Assembly: GCF_003205835.1 (NCBI RefSeq)
Contig: NZ_CP029773.1
Location: 4,186,501-4,250,500 of the forward strand
DNA length: 64,000 nt
DNA from: Stenotrophomonas maltophilia
GTDB lineage: Bacteria; Pseudomonadota; Gammaproteobacteria; Xanthomonadales; Xanthomonadaceae
Direction of reading: 5' to 3'
In this document: one piece after another, positions 1 to 9,486 of the stretch
How positions within the stretch are numbered: the stretch's first letter is position 1
Layout of the letters: the number at the start of each line of letters is the position of its first letter
Position numbers and translations under genes: made by a program
Notes under the pieces: generated by a model
Told to the model about the DNA's origin: nothing
Seen by the model: only the letters and a program-made list of their open reading frames with translations
Databases searched by the model: none

Positions 1-1534
1 GGTCCCATTCCCAGCAGAAGTTCTCCATGAACTGGCTGGGCAGCTCCACCGCGTCCCATTCCACGCCGTTGATGCCGGCCACACCCAGTTCGCCGATGCG
101 GGTCAGCAGCTGGTGCAGGCCGTGGCCCATCTCATGGAACAACGTGGTTACTTCGTTGTGGCTGAAGGTCGCCGGCTTGCCGTTGGCACCACGGCCGAAG
201 TTGCACACCAGGTAGACCAGCGGCGTCTGCACGCTGCCATCGGCACGCACGCGACGGTTACGGCAATCATCCATCCACGCGCCACCGCGCTTGCCTTCGC
301 GCGCGTACAAGTCCAGGTAGAACTGGCCAACCAGCGCGCCCTGCGCATCGACCAGGCGGAAGAAGCGCACATCTTCGTGCCACACCGGCGCGCTGTCCTC
401 CTGCACGCGCAGGCCGTACAGCTGCTCGATCACCGAGAACAGGCCGCCCAGCACCTTCGGTTCGGTGAAGTACTGCTTCACCTCCTGCTCGGAGTAGCTG
501 TAGCGCGCCTGCTTCAGGCGATCGGCGGCGAACGCCAGGTCCCAGGCCTGCAGGCTGTCGATGCCGAGCTGTTCGCGTGCAAACTGCTCCAGCTCGGCGC
601 GGTCCTTGGCCGCAAACGGCTTGGCGCGCGAGGCCAGGTCGCGCAGGAAGCCGAGCACCTCGGCCGGGTCCTGCGCCATCTTGGTGGCCACCGAATAGTC
701 ACCATACGAACCGAAGCCGAGCAGTGCGGCCAGCTCCGCGCGAAGGGCGAGGATGCGGTCGATGTTGCCGCTGTTGTCCAGTGCGTCATCGCCGAATTCC
801 GATGCACGCTGCGCGCTGGCGCGGTACAGGATCTCGCGCAGGTCGCGGTCTTCGGCCCAGGTCTGCACCGGCAGGTAGCACGGCATCTGCAGGGTCAGCT
901 TCCAGCCGGACTTGCCCTCCTTTTCCGCCGCAGCGTGCGCGGCAGCCTTCACGTCCTCCGGCAGGCCGTTCAGTCGCGCTTCGTCCTCGATGATCAGCGA
1001 CCACGCGTCGGTAGCGTCGAGCACGTTCTGCGAGAACTTCGCCGACAGTGCCGACAGCTCCTCCTTGATCGCCGCGAAGCGCTGCTGTGCCTCGGGCGCC
1101 AGCTCGGCACCGCCAAGGCGGAAGTCACGCAGCGTGTTGTCCAGCACCTTGCGCTGGGCCTCGTCGAAGCCCGCGGCCTCCGCGCTGGCGGCCAGTGCCT
1201 GGTACTGGCGGTACAGCGCCAGGTTCTGGCCCAGCGCACTGGCGAAGCGGGTCACCCGTGGCAGGTTGCTGTTGTAGGCCTCACGCAGTTCCGGGGTGTT
1301 GACCACGCCCTGCAGGTGGCCGACCAGGCCCCAGGCGCGCCACAGGCGCTCGGTGGCGTCATCCAGCGGGGCCACGAAGGTCTCCCAGCGCACCGGCTGC
1401 ACCTGCTCGGCCGCGCTGACGGCGGCTTCGGCCTCGGCCAGCAGCACGTCCAACGCCGGTGCCACGTGCTCGGGGCGGATGGCCTCGAAGCGCGGCAGGC
1501 CGGAAAAATCGAGCAGGGGGTTGGCAACGGTCAC
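1..1534 (-). CDS. prlC: Oligopeptidase A, M3 zinc metallopeptidase (3' end outside window)
   Basis: Cytosolic peptidase that degrades short peptides, including cleaved signal peptides. The visible 511 residues cover the long helical N-terminal part and reach the zinc site HEMGH at residues 467-471, the HExxH motif of family M3. The flanking sequence FSHNEVTTLFHEMGHGLH and the later GVEWDAVELPSQFMEN are typical of oligopeptidase A/Dcp. The start is GTG at 1534, giving MTVANPLLDFSGLPRF, with GGAG seven bases upstream. The C-terminal part, about 160 residues in the family, lies beyond base 1. Assignment to prlC rather than dcp rests on the N-terminal sequence and is likely but not proven. Confidence 0.93.
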   Translation of the reverse strand, partial: MTVANPLLDFSGLPRFEAIRPEHVAPALDVLLAEAEAAVSAAEQVQPVRWETFVAPLDDATERLWRAWGLVGHLQGVVNTPELREAYNSNLPRVTRFASALGQNLALYRQYQALAASAEAAGFDEAQRKVLDNTLRDFRLGGAELAPEAQQRFAAIKEELSALSAKFSQNVLDATDAWSLIIEDEARLNGLPEDVKAAAHAAAEKEGKSGWKLTLQMPCYLPVQTWAEDRDLREILYRASAQRASEFGDDALDNSGNIDRILALRAELAALLGFGSYGDYSVATKMAQDPAEVLGFLRDLASRAKPFAAKDRAELEQFAREQLGIDSLQAWDLAFAADRLKQARYSYSEQEVKQYFTEPKVLGGLFSVIEQLYGLRVQEDSAPVWHEDVRFFRLVDAQGALVGQFYLDLYAREGKRGGAWMDDCRNRRVRADGSVQTPLVYLVCNFGRGANGKPATFSHNEVTTLFHEMGHGLHQLLTRIGELGVAGINGVEWDAVELPSQFMENFCWEWD

Positions 1535-1699
1535 GGCAGATCTCCAGGGAACGGGCCCGGCGGGCGGGCAGCCCAGTAGATATGGCGCTGGCAGGCGTGG
1601 CTGACAAGGGGGCGCGGCATTCACATCGGCCTTACGGTCACGCATCGAAGCTCTGGCTGCGGGGGAGTCCGCAGCGGTAGGTACTGAACGAGGCCCCAC

Positions 1700-2104
1700 A
1701 TGGAAGGTCTGGCTGCAGTTGCATCCGCCCCACCGGCGCGGTCGTTGGCGTTGTCCGCCAGCCCGGCCGAACTGACCTGGATCGCCGCGCTGTGCGATGC
1801 CGGCGATGACGCCCCGCGCCATCTGCAGCAACTGCAGGCGGTGCTACAGCAGGGCGGCACCTTCAACGACGCCCAGGAGTGGTACCCGTTCGAGGTGATC
1901 GAGCGCGGCGCCAGCCAACTGCGGCTGGGCCATGAGCGCGAGTTCGTGATCTGCGTGCTGCTGTGGCTGCAGGCGCTGGCCCAGGGCCGTGCCAGCAGCC
2001 TGGACCCGAGCCTGCATCTGGATGACCGCGCGATGGACATCGAGGCATTGCCCGATGCACTGCGCGATGCGGTGCTGGATGCGTTCACTGCGGCGGGGTA
2101 TTGA
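1700..2104 (+). CDS. Small conserved-looking protein of unknown function, 134 aa
   Basis: I do not recognise a family. The product is an acidic, mostly helical soluble protein with no signal peptide or membrane segment. It has a hydrophobic core stretch (FVICVLLWLQALAQG) and a C-terminal acidic region (DRAMDIEALPDALRDAV). Codon use (strong G/C at third positions) matches its neighbours. It is divergent from prlC and convergent with the PLP enzyme, so it is probably monocistronic. No clear ribosome binding site precedes the ATG at 1700. A SMAG hairpin follows the stop directly. Confidence 0.7.
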   Translation: MEGLAAVASAPPARSLALSASPAELTWIAALCDAGDDAPRHLQQLQAVLQQGGTFNDAQEWYPFEVIERGASQLRLGHEREFVICVLLWLQALAQGRASSLDPSLHLDDRAMDIEALPDALRDAVLDAFTAAGY

Positions 2105-2108
2105 ATCT

Positions 2109-2178
2109 GTAGCGTCGAGCCATGCTCGACGGCTCTTTCCCGGAGTGTCGATCACGGCTCGGCTCTACGAGGACGCTA
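2109..2178. repeat. Pair of SMAG-type GTAG palindromes
   Basis: The first unit begins with GTAG at 2109 and forms a GTCGAGC-CAT-GCTCGAC hairpin ending at 2130. The second lies in inverse orientation, ending with CTAC. They occupy the space between two convergent genes, and the inverse GTAG supplies the TAG stop of the gene at 2176. SMAG repeats (Stenotrophomonas maltophilia GTAG) are a described REP-like family. Confidence 0.75.
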
Positions 2179-3288
2179 CAGCGCTTCCAGGCTGCACCAC
2201 GGCAGTTCGGGCAGTCCCTGCCCAGCCACCGCCGCTGCCAGCTGTGCATCGGCACCGTCGACATCGATGCCCTGGCGCACGTACCACGCCTGGTCGTAAT
2301 AACTCTGCGCATAGCGCTCGCCGCTGTCGCACAGGATGCTGACAATGCTGCCCTGGTGGCCCGCCTCACGCATCCACTGCGCGGCCTGCAGCACACCGAT
2401 GAAGTTGGTGCCGGTGGAGCCACCCACGCGTCGACCGAGCTGGCGGCTGACATGGCGCATCGCGGCCAGGCTCAGTGCATCGGGCACCTTCACCATTGCA
2501 TCGACGCTGGTCGGGATGAAGCTCGGCTCCACCCGCGGCCGGCCGATGCCTTCCACGCGCGAACCACCGCTGCAGGTCAGGCCCCGCCAGTCCTGCTCGC
2601 CGGCCACGGCAGCCTGGTAGCCATCGAAGAACACCGACACTTCCGGGTCCGCGCACAGGATGCGGGTGTCATGCCGGCGGTAGCTGACATAGCGGCCCAG
2701 CGTCGCTGCGGTACCGCCGGTACCGGGGCTGCACACGATCCACTCCGGAACCGGGCTGGGCTCCTCGGCCATCTGCTTGAAGATGGATTCGGCGATGTTG
2801 TTGTTGGCGCGCCAGTCGGTAGCGCGCTCGGCATAGGTGAACTGGTCCATGAAGTGGCCGCCGGTTTCGCGGGCCAGCTTCTCCGATTCACCGTTGAGTT
2901 CGCAGGCACGCTCGACCAGGTGGCAGCGGCCCCCGTGGAACTCGATCGCGGCGATCTTTTCCGGCGAAGTGGTCGCCGGGATCACCGCAATGAACGGCAG
3001 GCCCAGCAGGCGCGCGAAATAGGCTTCGGAGACGGCGGTCGAGCCGCTGGAGGCCTCGATCACCGGCCGGCCTTCGCGCAACCAACCGTTGGTCAACGCA
3101 TACAGGAACAGCGAGCGCGCCAGCCGGTGCTTGAGACTGCCGGTGGGATGGCTCGACTCGTCCTTCAGGTACACATCGATGCCCTCGAACCCGGGCAGCG
3201 CCAGCGGGATCAGGTGGGTATCGGCGGAACGGTTGAAATCGGCTTCGATCTTGCGGATGGCGGCGGCCACCCATTCACGCTGCGACAT
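2176..3288 (-). CDS. PLP-dependent cysteine synthase/desulfhydrase family enzyme
   Basis: Fold-type II pyridoxal phosphate enzyme. The cofactor lysine is Lys53 in TGSLKHRLA, within [13 protein letters not shown], and the glycine-rich phosphate loop is [15 protein letters not shown]. This long variant (about 370 aa, with the [13 protein letters not shown] signature) resembles actinobacterial Cds1, a cysteine desulfhydrase, more than CysK/CysM. Substrate and direction (cysteine breakdown or another beta-elimination) are inferred. Start chosen at ATG 3288 ([10 protein letters not shown]); an in-frame TTG at 3297 would add three residues, and neither has a strong binding site. The stop TAG lies inside a SMAG element. 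Confidence 0.85.
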   Translation of the reverse strand: MSQREWVAAAIRKIEADFNRSADTHLIPLALPGFEGIDVYLKDESSHPTGSLKHRLARSLFLYALTNGWLREGRPVIEASSGSTAVSEAYFARLLGLPFIAVIPATTSPEKIAAIEFHGGRCHLVERACELNGESEKLARETGGHFMDQFTYAERATDWRANNNIAESIFKQMAEEPSPVPEWIVCSPGTGGTAATLGRYVSYRRHDTRILCADPEVSVFFDGYQAAVAGEQDWRGLTCSGGSRVEGIGRPRVEPSFIPTSVDAMVKVPDALSLAAMRHVSRQLGRRVGGSTGTNFIGVLQAAQWMREAGHQGSIVSILCDSGERYAQSYYDQAWYVRQGIDVDGADAQLAAAVAGQGLPELPWCSLEAL

Positions 3289-3413
3289 GGCGGGCAATCG
3301 TTATCAGGACGGAACGGTGCGATCCGGCCATTGTACGTCGCGGTGCCGTCAGGTGCGGGCCGGTAGAATGAAGCCATCCGGCCGGCAACGGCCCCGTCTG
3401 AAGGACCTCCCCC

Positions 3414-3932
3414 ATGACCATTCCCGCCCTGCGCGATGTCCCCGGCGTCGCCGCCCAGGCCCCGGCCGAAACCAGCGGCTTCGTGTTCAACCACACCATG
3501 CTGCGGGTGAAGGACATCACCGCCTCGCTGGACTTCTACACCCGCGTGCTCGGCTACCAGCTGATCGACAAGCGCGACTTCCCGGAGGCCCAGTTCAGCC
3601 TGTACTTCCTGGCCTACGTGCCGGCCGGCGCGGTGGTGCCGGAAGACGATGCCCAGCGCCGCGTGTGGATGGCCGGCCTGCCGGGCGTGCTGGAACTGAC
3701 CCACAACCACGGCACCGAGACCCAGGACGGCGCGGTCTACCACGATGGCAACAGCGACCCGCGCGGCTTCGGCCACATCTGCGTGTCGGTGCCGGACATC
3801 GAGACCGCCTGCCAGCGATTTGAAGACCTGGGCGTGACCTTCCAGAAGCGCCTGACCGACGGCCGCATGAAGAACCTGGCCTTCATCAAGGACCCGGACG
3901 GCTACTGGGTCGAGATCATCTCCAACGTCTGA
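3414..3932 (+). CDS. gloA: Lactoylglutathione lyase (glyoxalase I)
   Basis: Converts the methylglyoxal-glutathione hemithioacetal to S-lactoylglutathione in the cytosol. The 172-residue protein has two betaalphabetabetabeta VOC modules: FNHTMLRVKDITASLDFY (first metal His), ELTHNHGTE, FGHICVSVPD (second metal His) and FIKDPDGYWVEII (metal Glu). The length with an N-terminal extension of about 20 residues (up to the SGFVFNHT region) matches the longer proteobacterial/plant-type GloA. A hairpin repeat and another VOC gene follow immediately. Confidence 0.93.
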   Translation: MTIPALRDVPGVAAQAPAETSGFVFNHTMLRVKDITASLDFYTRVLGYQLIDKRDFPEAQFSLYFLAYVPAGAVVPEDDAQRRVWMAGLPGVLELTHNHGTETQDGAVYHDGNSDPRGFGHICVSVPDIETACQRFEDLGVTFQKRLTDGRMKNLAFIKDPDGYWVEIISNV

Positions 3933-3935
3933 CCC

Positions 3936-4013
3936 AAAAAGGGGACGGAGGGGATTAAGTCGTTTCTGGCACTATTGGCTGGAAGCGACTTAATCCCCTC
4001 CGTCCCCTTTTTT
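3936..4013. repeat. 27-bp inverted repeat (REP-like), also a likely terminator
   Basis: Arms at 3936-3962 and 3986-4012 are perfect reverse complements around a 23-base loop. The left arm starts with five A and the right arm ends with a run of T, so the hairpin could terminate transcription of gloA. The arm sequence (GGGGACGGAGGGGATTAAGT) is not part of any gene, and its ends resemble dispersed palindromes of xanthomonads. Confidence 0.8.
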
Positions 4014-4024
4014 GCGAGGTTCGT

Positions 4025-4453
4025 ATGGAAACGATGGAACTGCACCGCGGCCGCTTGATCGACCATCTGCAGCTGGTGGTGCGTGACCTGGCCGCCAGCC
4101 GCCGCTTCTACCAGGCGGTGTTCGACACCATCGGCGTGCCGCTGGGCGGCGAAGGGCCGGACTTCTTCTGGGCCGATGAGCTGTTCATTTCCAGCGCCAG
4201 CAGCGAGGCCGCCGCCGGCCAGCTGACCGGGCGCCACCATCTGGCCTTCCAGGCCCGCGACAGCGCCACCGTCGATGCCTTCCATACCGCCGCGATCGCC
4301 GCCGGCGGCACCGATAACGGCGCGCCGGGCGAACGCCCTTACCACCCGGGCTACTACGGCGCGTTCGTGCTCGACCCAGATGGCAACAACATCGAAGTGG
4401 TCTACCACGGCCCAGCCAACTACAGCGCCGATTCGGTGAAGGTCACTTTCTGA
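4025..4453 (+). CDS. VOC-superfamily (glyoxalase/bleomycin resistance-type) protein
   Basis: A 142-residue single-module vicinal-oxygen-chelate protein. Motifs are LIDHLQLVVRDLAASRRFYQ at the start, GRHHLAFQARD in the middle and FVLDPDGNNIEVVYHG at the end, placing possible metal ligands His, His and Glu. The substrate cannot be read from the sequence. ATG 4025 is the first start after the inverted repeat; an alternative is the Met at 4034 (MELHRG). It is separated from gloA only by the palindrome, so joint transcription with read-through is possible. Confidence 0.85.
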   Translation: METMELHRGRLIDHLQLVVRDLAASRRFYQAVFDTIGVPLGGEGPDFFWADELFISSASSEAAAGQLTGRHHLAFQARDSATVDAFHTAAIAAGGTDNGAPGERPYHPGYYGAFVLDPDGNNIEVVYHGPANYSADSVKVTF

Positions 4454-4474
4454 TTTCACCGGTGCCGTGAACGA

Positions 4475-4503
4475 AGAAGCCGGGCAATGCCCGGCTTCTC
4501 TGC
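4475..4503. terminator. Bidirectional intrinsic terminator
   Basis: An 11-bp perfect stem (4475-4485 with 4489-4499) around loop AAT, sitting between the convergent VOC and CBS genes. AGAAG/CTTCT ends give weak A/T flanks on both sides. Confidence 0.7.
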
Positions 4504-4520
4504 TCCCAGCGCTGCAGCCC

Positions 4521-4952
4521 TCAGTGGGCGGCCATGTAGATGTCCTGCAACACGGCTTTTTCCAGCTCCAGCTCGCCCAGCAGGTTCTTCACGATGTCGC
4601 CCAAGCTGAGGATGCCGACCAGGCGGGTGCCGTCGGTGACCATCAGATGACGGCGCCGCGAATACGTCATCAACGACATGGCCTGCTTCAGGGTGGCTTC
4701 CGGCGCGATGCCTTCCAGACCGGTGGACGGCAGGCTGGAGATCACCCGGCGGCCGGCCTGCGGGCCGTCGTCGGCCAGGGTGCGCACGATGTCCTTCTCG
4801 GAAATGATGCCGACCGGGGCATCGTCCTTCATCACCACCAGCGCAGCGATCTTGTTCGCGCTCATCTTGTGGGCGGCGGCACCGATGGTGTCTTCGGCGT
4901 CGATGGTGATGACAGCTTCTTTCTTGGATTGCAGGAGTTCGCGGACGTTCAT
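4521..4952 (-). CDS. CBS-domain protein, 143 aa
   Basis: Two CBS motifs make one Bateman module (about residues 8-60 and 75-130) with the recurring GIISEKDIVR and GILSLGDIVK signatures. Such modules bind adenine nucleotides and usually sense energy state. No catalytic domain is attached, so the partner is unknown. The start ATG 4952 has AGGAAA upstream in CAGGAAACAAGAATG. It stands alone between a terminator and a long gap. Confidence 0.88.
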   Translation of the reverse strand: MNVRELLQSKKEAVITIDAEDTIGAAAHKMSANKIAALVVMKDDAPVGIISEKDIVRTLADDGPQAGRRVISSLPSTGLEGIAPEATLKQAMSLMTYSRRRHLMVTDGTRLVGILSLGDIVKNLLGELELEKAVLQDIYMAAH

Positions 4953-5340
4953 TCTTGTTTCCTGGTGCAGGTCACTAAGTCAAAAAGTGTGCTCTTCCGA
5001 TACGCCCCCTCCCCGGGAACAGACCTTTCAGCGCACGTCTGGCGCACCCGACTGCCGCGTGGAATGAAGCGGCAAACGATGTGCTGCAACGCGAACGAGG
5101 GGGTTCAACCGCTCAACCCTAACCTCGGTCAAATCGATTCTACGACTGCGACCATCGGTCACTACCGGCATCGATAGGACAGTTCGTCGTGGGAACCAAC
5201 TGACGATCCAGAGAATGGCACCGCGGCTGAAACCGCCGCTGAATACAGGCCATGTGGCGCACTAAAGATTGGTTGCCTGCTGCCGACGGCGGACAGAACA
5301 CCCGGCGGCCGTCCCACTTGGCATTGCCAGCGACGCAAAC
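4953..5340. other. Intergenic region without recognised gene
   Basis: About 390 bases between the CBS gene and the glmS terminator. Short open frames on both strands lack binding sites and familiar composition. It presumably holds the promoter of the CBS gene, but no convincing -35/-10 pair was found. Confidence 0.5.
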
Positions 5341-5342
5341 GA

Positions 5343-5366
5343 AAGGGGCCCTCGTGTGGCCCCTTC
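5343..5366 (-). terminator. Intrinsic terminator of glmS
   Basis: AAGGGGCC/GGCCCCTT stem (5343-5350 with 5358-5365) about 30 bases beyond the glmS stop, followed on the minus strand by TCGTTTG. Confidence 0.65.
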
Positions 5367-5395
5367 GCATGCAGCATCCAATGGATCCGGCGGGG

Positions 5396-7234
<1,839 letters not shown>

Positions 7235-7309
7235 GTCACGCGTTTCCTTGAAGACGATCGGCGCATTCTAGCCCGCATGTCCGGCTTCCCCCTCCTGTCC
7301 GCTTAATGA

Positions 7310-7347
7310 AAGTGTCCGGAAAGGTGTCCGCGGACACCCGGACACTT
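7310..7347 (+). promoter_or_regulatory. Nested palindromes: likely activator binding sites (UAS)
   Basis: Four copies of GTGTCCG occur here: direct at 7312-7318 and 7324-7330, inverted at 7331-7337 and 7339-7345. The inner pair forms a perfect 16-bp palindrome GGTGTCCGCGGACACC (7323-7338); the outer pair gives 10-bp arms AAGTGTCCGG (7310-7319 with 7338-7347). The site lies about 60-90 bases upstream of a sigma-54 promoter, the usual place for an NtrC-type activator. The NtrC-type gene at 12537 is the obvious candidate to bind it (inference). Confidence 0.7.
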
Positions 7348-7387
7348 CAAACCTCTCTCCAACCCATTGATCTGAAATGAAATAAAG

Positions 7388-7405
7388 TTGGCACGCTACG
7401 TGCTT
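7388..7405 (+). promoter_or_regulatory. Sigma-54 promoter (-24/-12) of the efflux operon
   Basis: TTGGCACG is followed by TGCTT with GG (7390-7391) and GC (7402-7403) separated by exactly ten bases, the defining RpoN spacing (consensus TGGCACG-N4-TTGCW). Transcription would start near 7415, about 23 bases before the first ATG. The operon's own regulator carries the sigma-54 contact loop GAYTGA. Confidence 0.75.
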
Positions 7406-7437
7406 GGTATTGGCTACCACCGTCAGGCACGCACCCG

Positions 7438-8715
7438 ATGATCCGCGACACTTCCGCACAGGACCAGATCGTTTCCTCCGCCCCGGCCAGCACCACCCGC
7501 GCCAGCTGGCAGCGCTACCGCTGGCCGGCGTTGGGCGCCATCGCGCTGCTCGCCGGCATCGGCTGGGCCGTGCACGCCTGGTCCAATGCCAGTCGCTCCT
7601 ACGACAGCAGCCGCGTGCGCATTGCCGAAGTGAAGCGCGGCGACCTGGTCCGTGACATCGCCGCCGACGGCCGGGTGATCGCCGCCAACAGCCCGATCCT
7701 GTACGCCATCTCGGCCGGTACCGTGGACCTGAAGGTGGTTGCCGGTGACGTGGTCAAGAAGGGCCAGGAACTGGCGGTCATCGACAGCCCGGAACTGCGC
7801 AGCAAGCTGGCCCAGGAGCAGGCCACCCTGGCCGGCCTGGAAGCCGAGGCCAGCCGCGCCGCGCTGGACGCCACCCTGGCCCGCGCCAAGTCGCGCAAGG
7901 AAACCGACCAGGCCACCATCGAGCGGCAGGCGGCCGACCGCGACCTGCAGCGCTACCAGCGTGGCTACGACGGCGGCGCAGTCCCGCAGATCGATCTTGC
8001 CAAGGCCAAGGACTCGCTGAAGAAGGCCGACATCACCCTGGCCAACGCCACCACCGATGCCCGCCTGCAGAGCCAGGGCGCGGACCTGGACGCCCGCAAC
8101 AAGCGCCTGCTGGCCGACCGCCAGAAGGCCGTGGTGGCCGAGGTGCAGCGCCAGGTCGATGCACTGACCCTGCGTGCACCGTTCGACGGCCAGGTCGGCC
8201 AGGTGCAGGCCATCCAGTCCACCAACCTGGCGGCCAACGCACCGGTACTGGGCGTGGTCGACCTGTCCAAGTTCGAGGTCGAGATCAAGGTGCCGGAAAG
8301 CTTCGCCCGCGACCTGGCGATCGGCATGCCGGCACAGTTGACCGGCGGCAATGGCAAACCGTTCCCGGGCGAGATCAGCGCGGTGTCGCCGGAAGTGGTC
8401 AACGGCGAAGTCAACGCCCGCGTGCGCTTCGCCAGCGCGCAACCGGAAGGTCTGCGCCAGAGCCAGCGGATGTCGGTGCGCGTGCTGCTCGATACCCGCA
8501 AGGACGTACTCAAGGTCGAGCGCGGCCCGTTCGTCGAACAGGGCAACGGCATCGCCTACGTAATGGACGGCCGCACCGCGGTGCGGCGTCCGGTGGAACT
8601 GGGCGTCAGCAGCCTGGGCGAAGTGGAAATCAAGTCGGGTGTGCAGCCAGGCGACCGCATCGTGGTCTCTGGCAGCGACCTGTTCAAGGACGCCGAACGC
8701 GTCTCCGTCAACTGA
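7438..8715 (+). CDS. Membrane fusion protein (HlyD/MacA family) of an ABC efflux system
   Basis: Periplasmic adaptor that would link the inner-membrane ABC transporter to an outer-membrane channel. The 425-residue protein has one N-terminal membrane anchor (about 22-43, LGAIALLAGIGWAVHAW), a lipoyl/barrel-sandwich half (LKVVAGDVVKKGQELAVID), a long alpha-hairpin (about 120-230, rich in Ala, Gln, Lys), the second lipoyl half (TLRAPFDGQVGQVQ) and beta-barrel/membrane-proximal domains. First gene of the cluster, 36 bases before the ATPase gene. Substrate unknown. No outer-membrane TolC homologue lies in the cluster. Confidence 0.9.
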   Translation: MIRDTSAQDQIVSSAPASTTRASWQRYRWPALGAIALLAGIGWAVHAWSNASRSYDSSRVRIAEVKRGDLVRDIAADGRVIAANSPILYAISAGTVDLKVVAGDVVKKGQELAVIDSPELRSKLAQEQATLAGLEAEASRAALDATLARAKSRKETDQATIERQAADRDLQRYQRGYDGGAVPQIDLAKAKDSLKKADITLANATTDARLQSQGADLDARNKRLLADRQKAVVAEVQRQVDALTLRAPFDGQVGQVQAIQSTNLAANAPVLGVVDLSKFEVEIKVPESFARDLAIGMPAQLTGGNGKPFPGEISAVSPEVVNGEVNARVRFASAQPEGLRQSQRMSVRVLLDTRKDVLKVERGPFVEQGNGIAYVMDGRTAVRRPVELGVSSLGEVEIKSGVQPGDRIVVSGSDLFKDAERVSVN

Positions 8716-8750
8716 TACCTGATACCTGAATCCTGGAGAGAGGACACCCC

Positions 8751-9476
8751 ATGTACATGCTCGAAATGCGTTCGGTCGCCAAGGTCTTCCGCACCGAACA
8801 GGTGGAAACCCACGCACTGCGCTCGCTGGAACTGCAGGTCAAGGAAGGCGAGTTCGTCGCCGTCACCGGCCCGTCCGGCTCCGGCAAGACCACCTTCCTC
8901 AACATCGCCGGCCTGCTGGAAACCTTCACCAGCGGCACCTACATGCTGGACGGCCAGGACGTGAGCACGCTGGGCGATGACGCCCGCAGCCGCCTGCGCA
9001 ACCAGAAGATCGGTTTCATCTTCCAGGGCTTCAATCTGATTCCCGACCTGAACCTGTTCGACAACGTCGACGTGCCGCTGCGCTACCGGAAGATGAGCGC
9101 CAACGAGCGCCGCGAACGCATCGAAAAGGCGCTGACCCAGGTCGGCCTGGGCTCGCGCATGAAGCACTATCCGAATGAACTTTCCGGTGGCCAGCAGCAG
9201 CGTGCGGCGATCGCGCGTGCCCTGGCCGGCAGCCCGCGCCTGCTGCTGGCCGACGAACCGACCGGCAACCTGGACACGCAGATGGCCCGCGGCGTGATGG
9301 AACTGCTGGAGGAGATCAATGCCGCCGGCACCACCATCGTGATGGTTACCCACGATCCGGAGCTGGCCGCGCGCGCGCAGCGCAACGTGCACATCGTCGA
9401 TGGCCAGGTGACCGACCTGGTCCGCGAGCCGGTGCTGGCCACCCCGCCGCGCCACATCGTCGCCGTCAACGAGTGA
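8751..9476 (+). CDS. ABC transporter ATP-binding protein (MacB/LolD type)
   Basis: A 241-residue nucleotide-binding protein that energises the two permeases encoded next. Walker A is GPSGSGKT (residues 40-47), followed by a Q-loop in FIFQGFNLIPDL, signature LSGGQQQR, Walker B LLLADEP and H-loop VMVTHDPELA. The sequence is closest in style to the MacB/LolD/FtsE group, which work with FtsX-like permeases. A GGAGAGAGGA stretch precedes the ATG, and the next gene starts ten bases after the stop. Confidence 0.95.
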   Translation: MYMLEMRSVAKVFRTEQVETHALRSLELQVKEGEFVAVTGPSGSGKTTFLNIAGLLETFTSGTYMLDGQDVSTLGDDARSRLRNQKIGFIFQGFNLIPDLNLFDNVDVPLRYRKMSANERRERIEKALTQVGLGSRMKHYPNELSGGQQQRAAIARALAGSPRLLLADEPTGNLDTQMARGVMELLEEINAAGTTIVMVTHDPELAARAQRNVHIVDGQVTDLVREPVLATPPRHIVAVNE

Positions 9477-9486
9477 GGGCCCGACC

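Noticed and set aside
5140..5377. Short minus-strand frames between the CBS gene and glmS
   Set aside because: No ribosome binding site, unusual composition (Cys/His/Trp-rich) and overlap with the glmS terminator.
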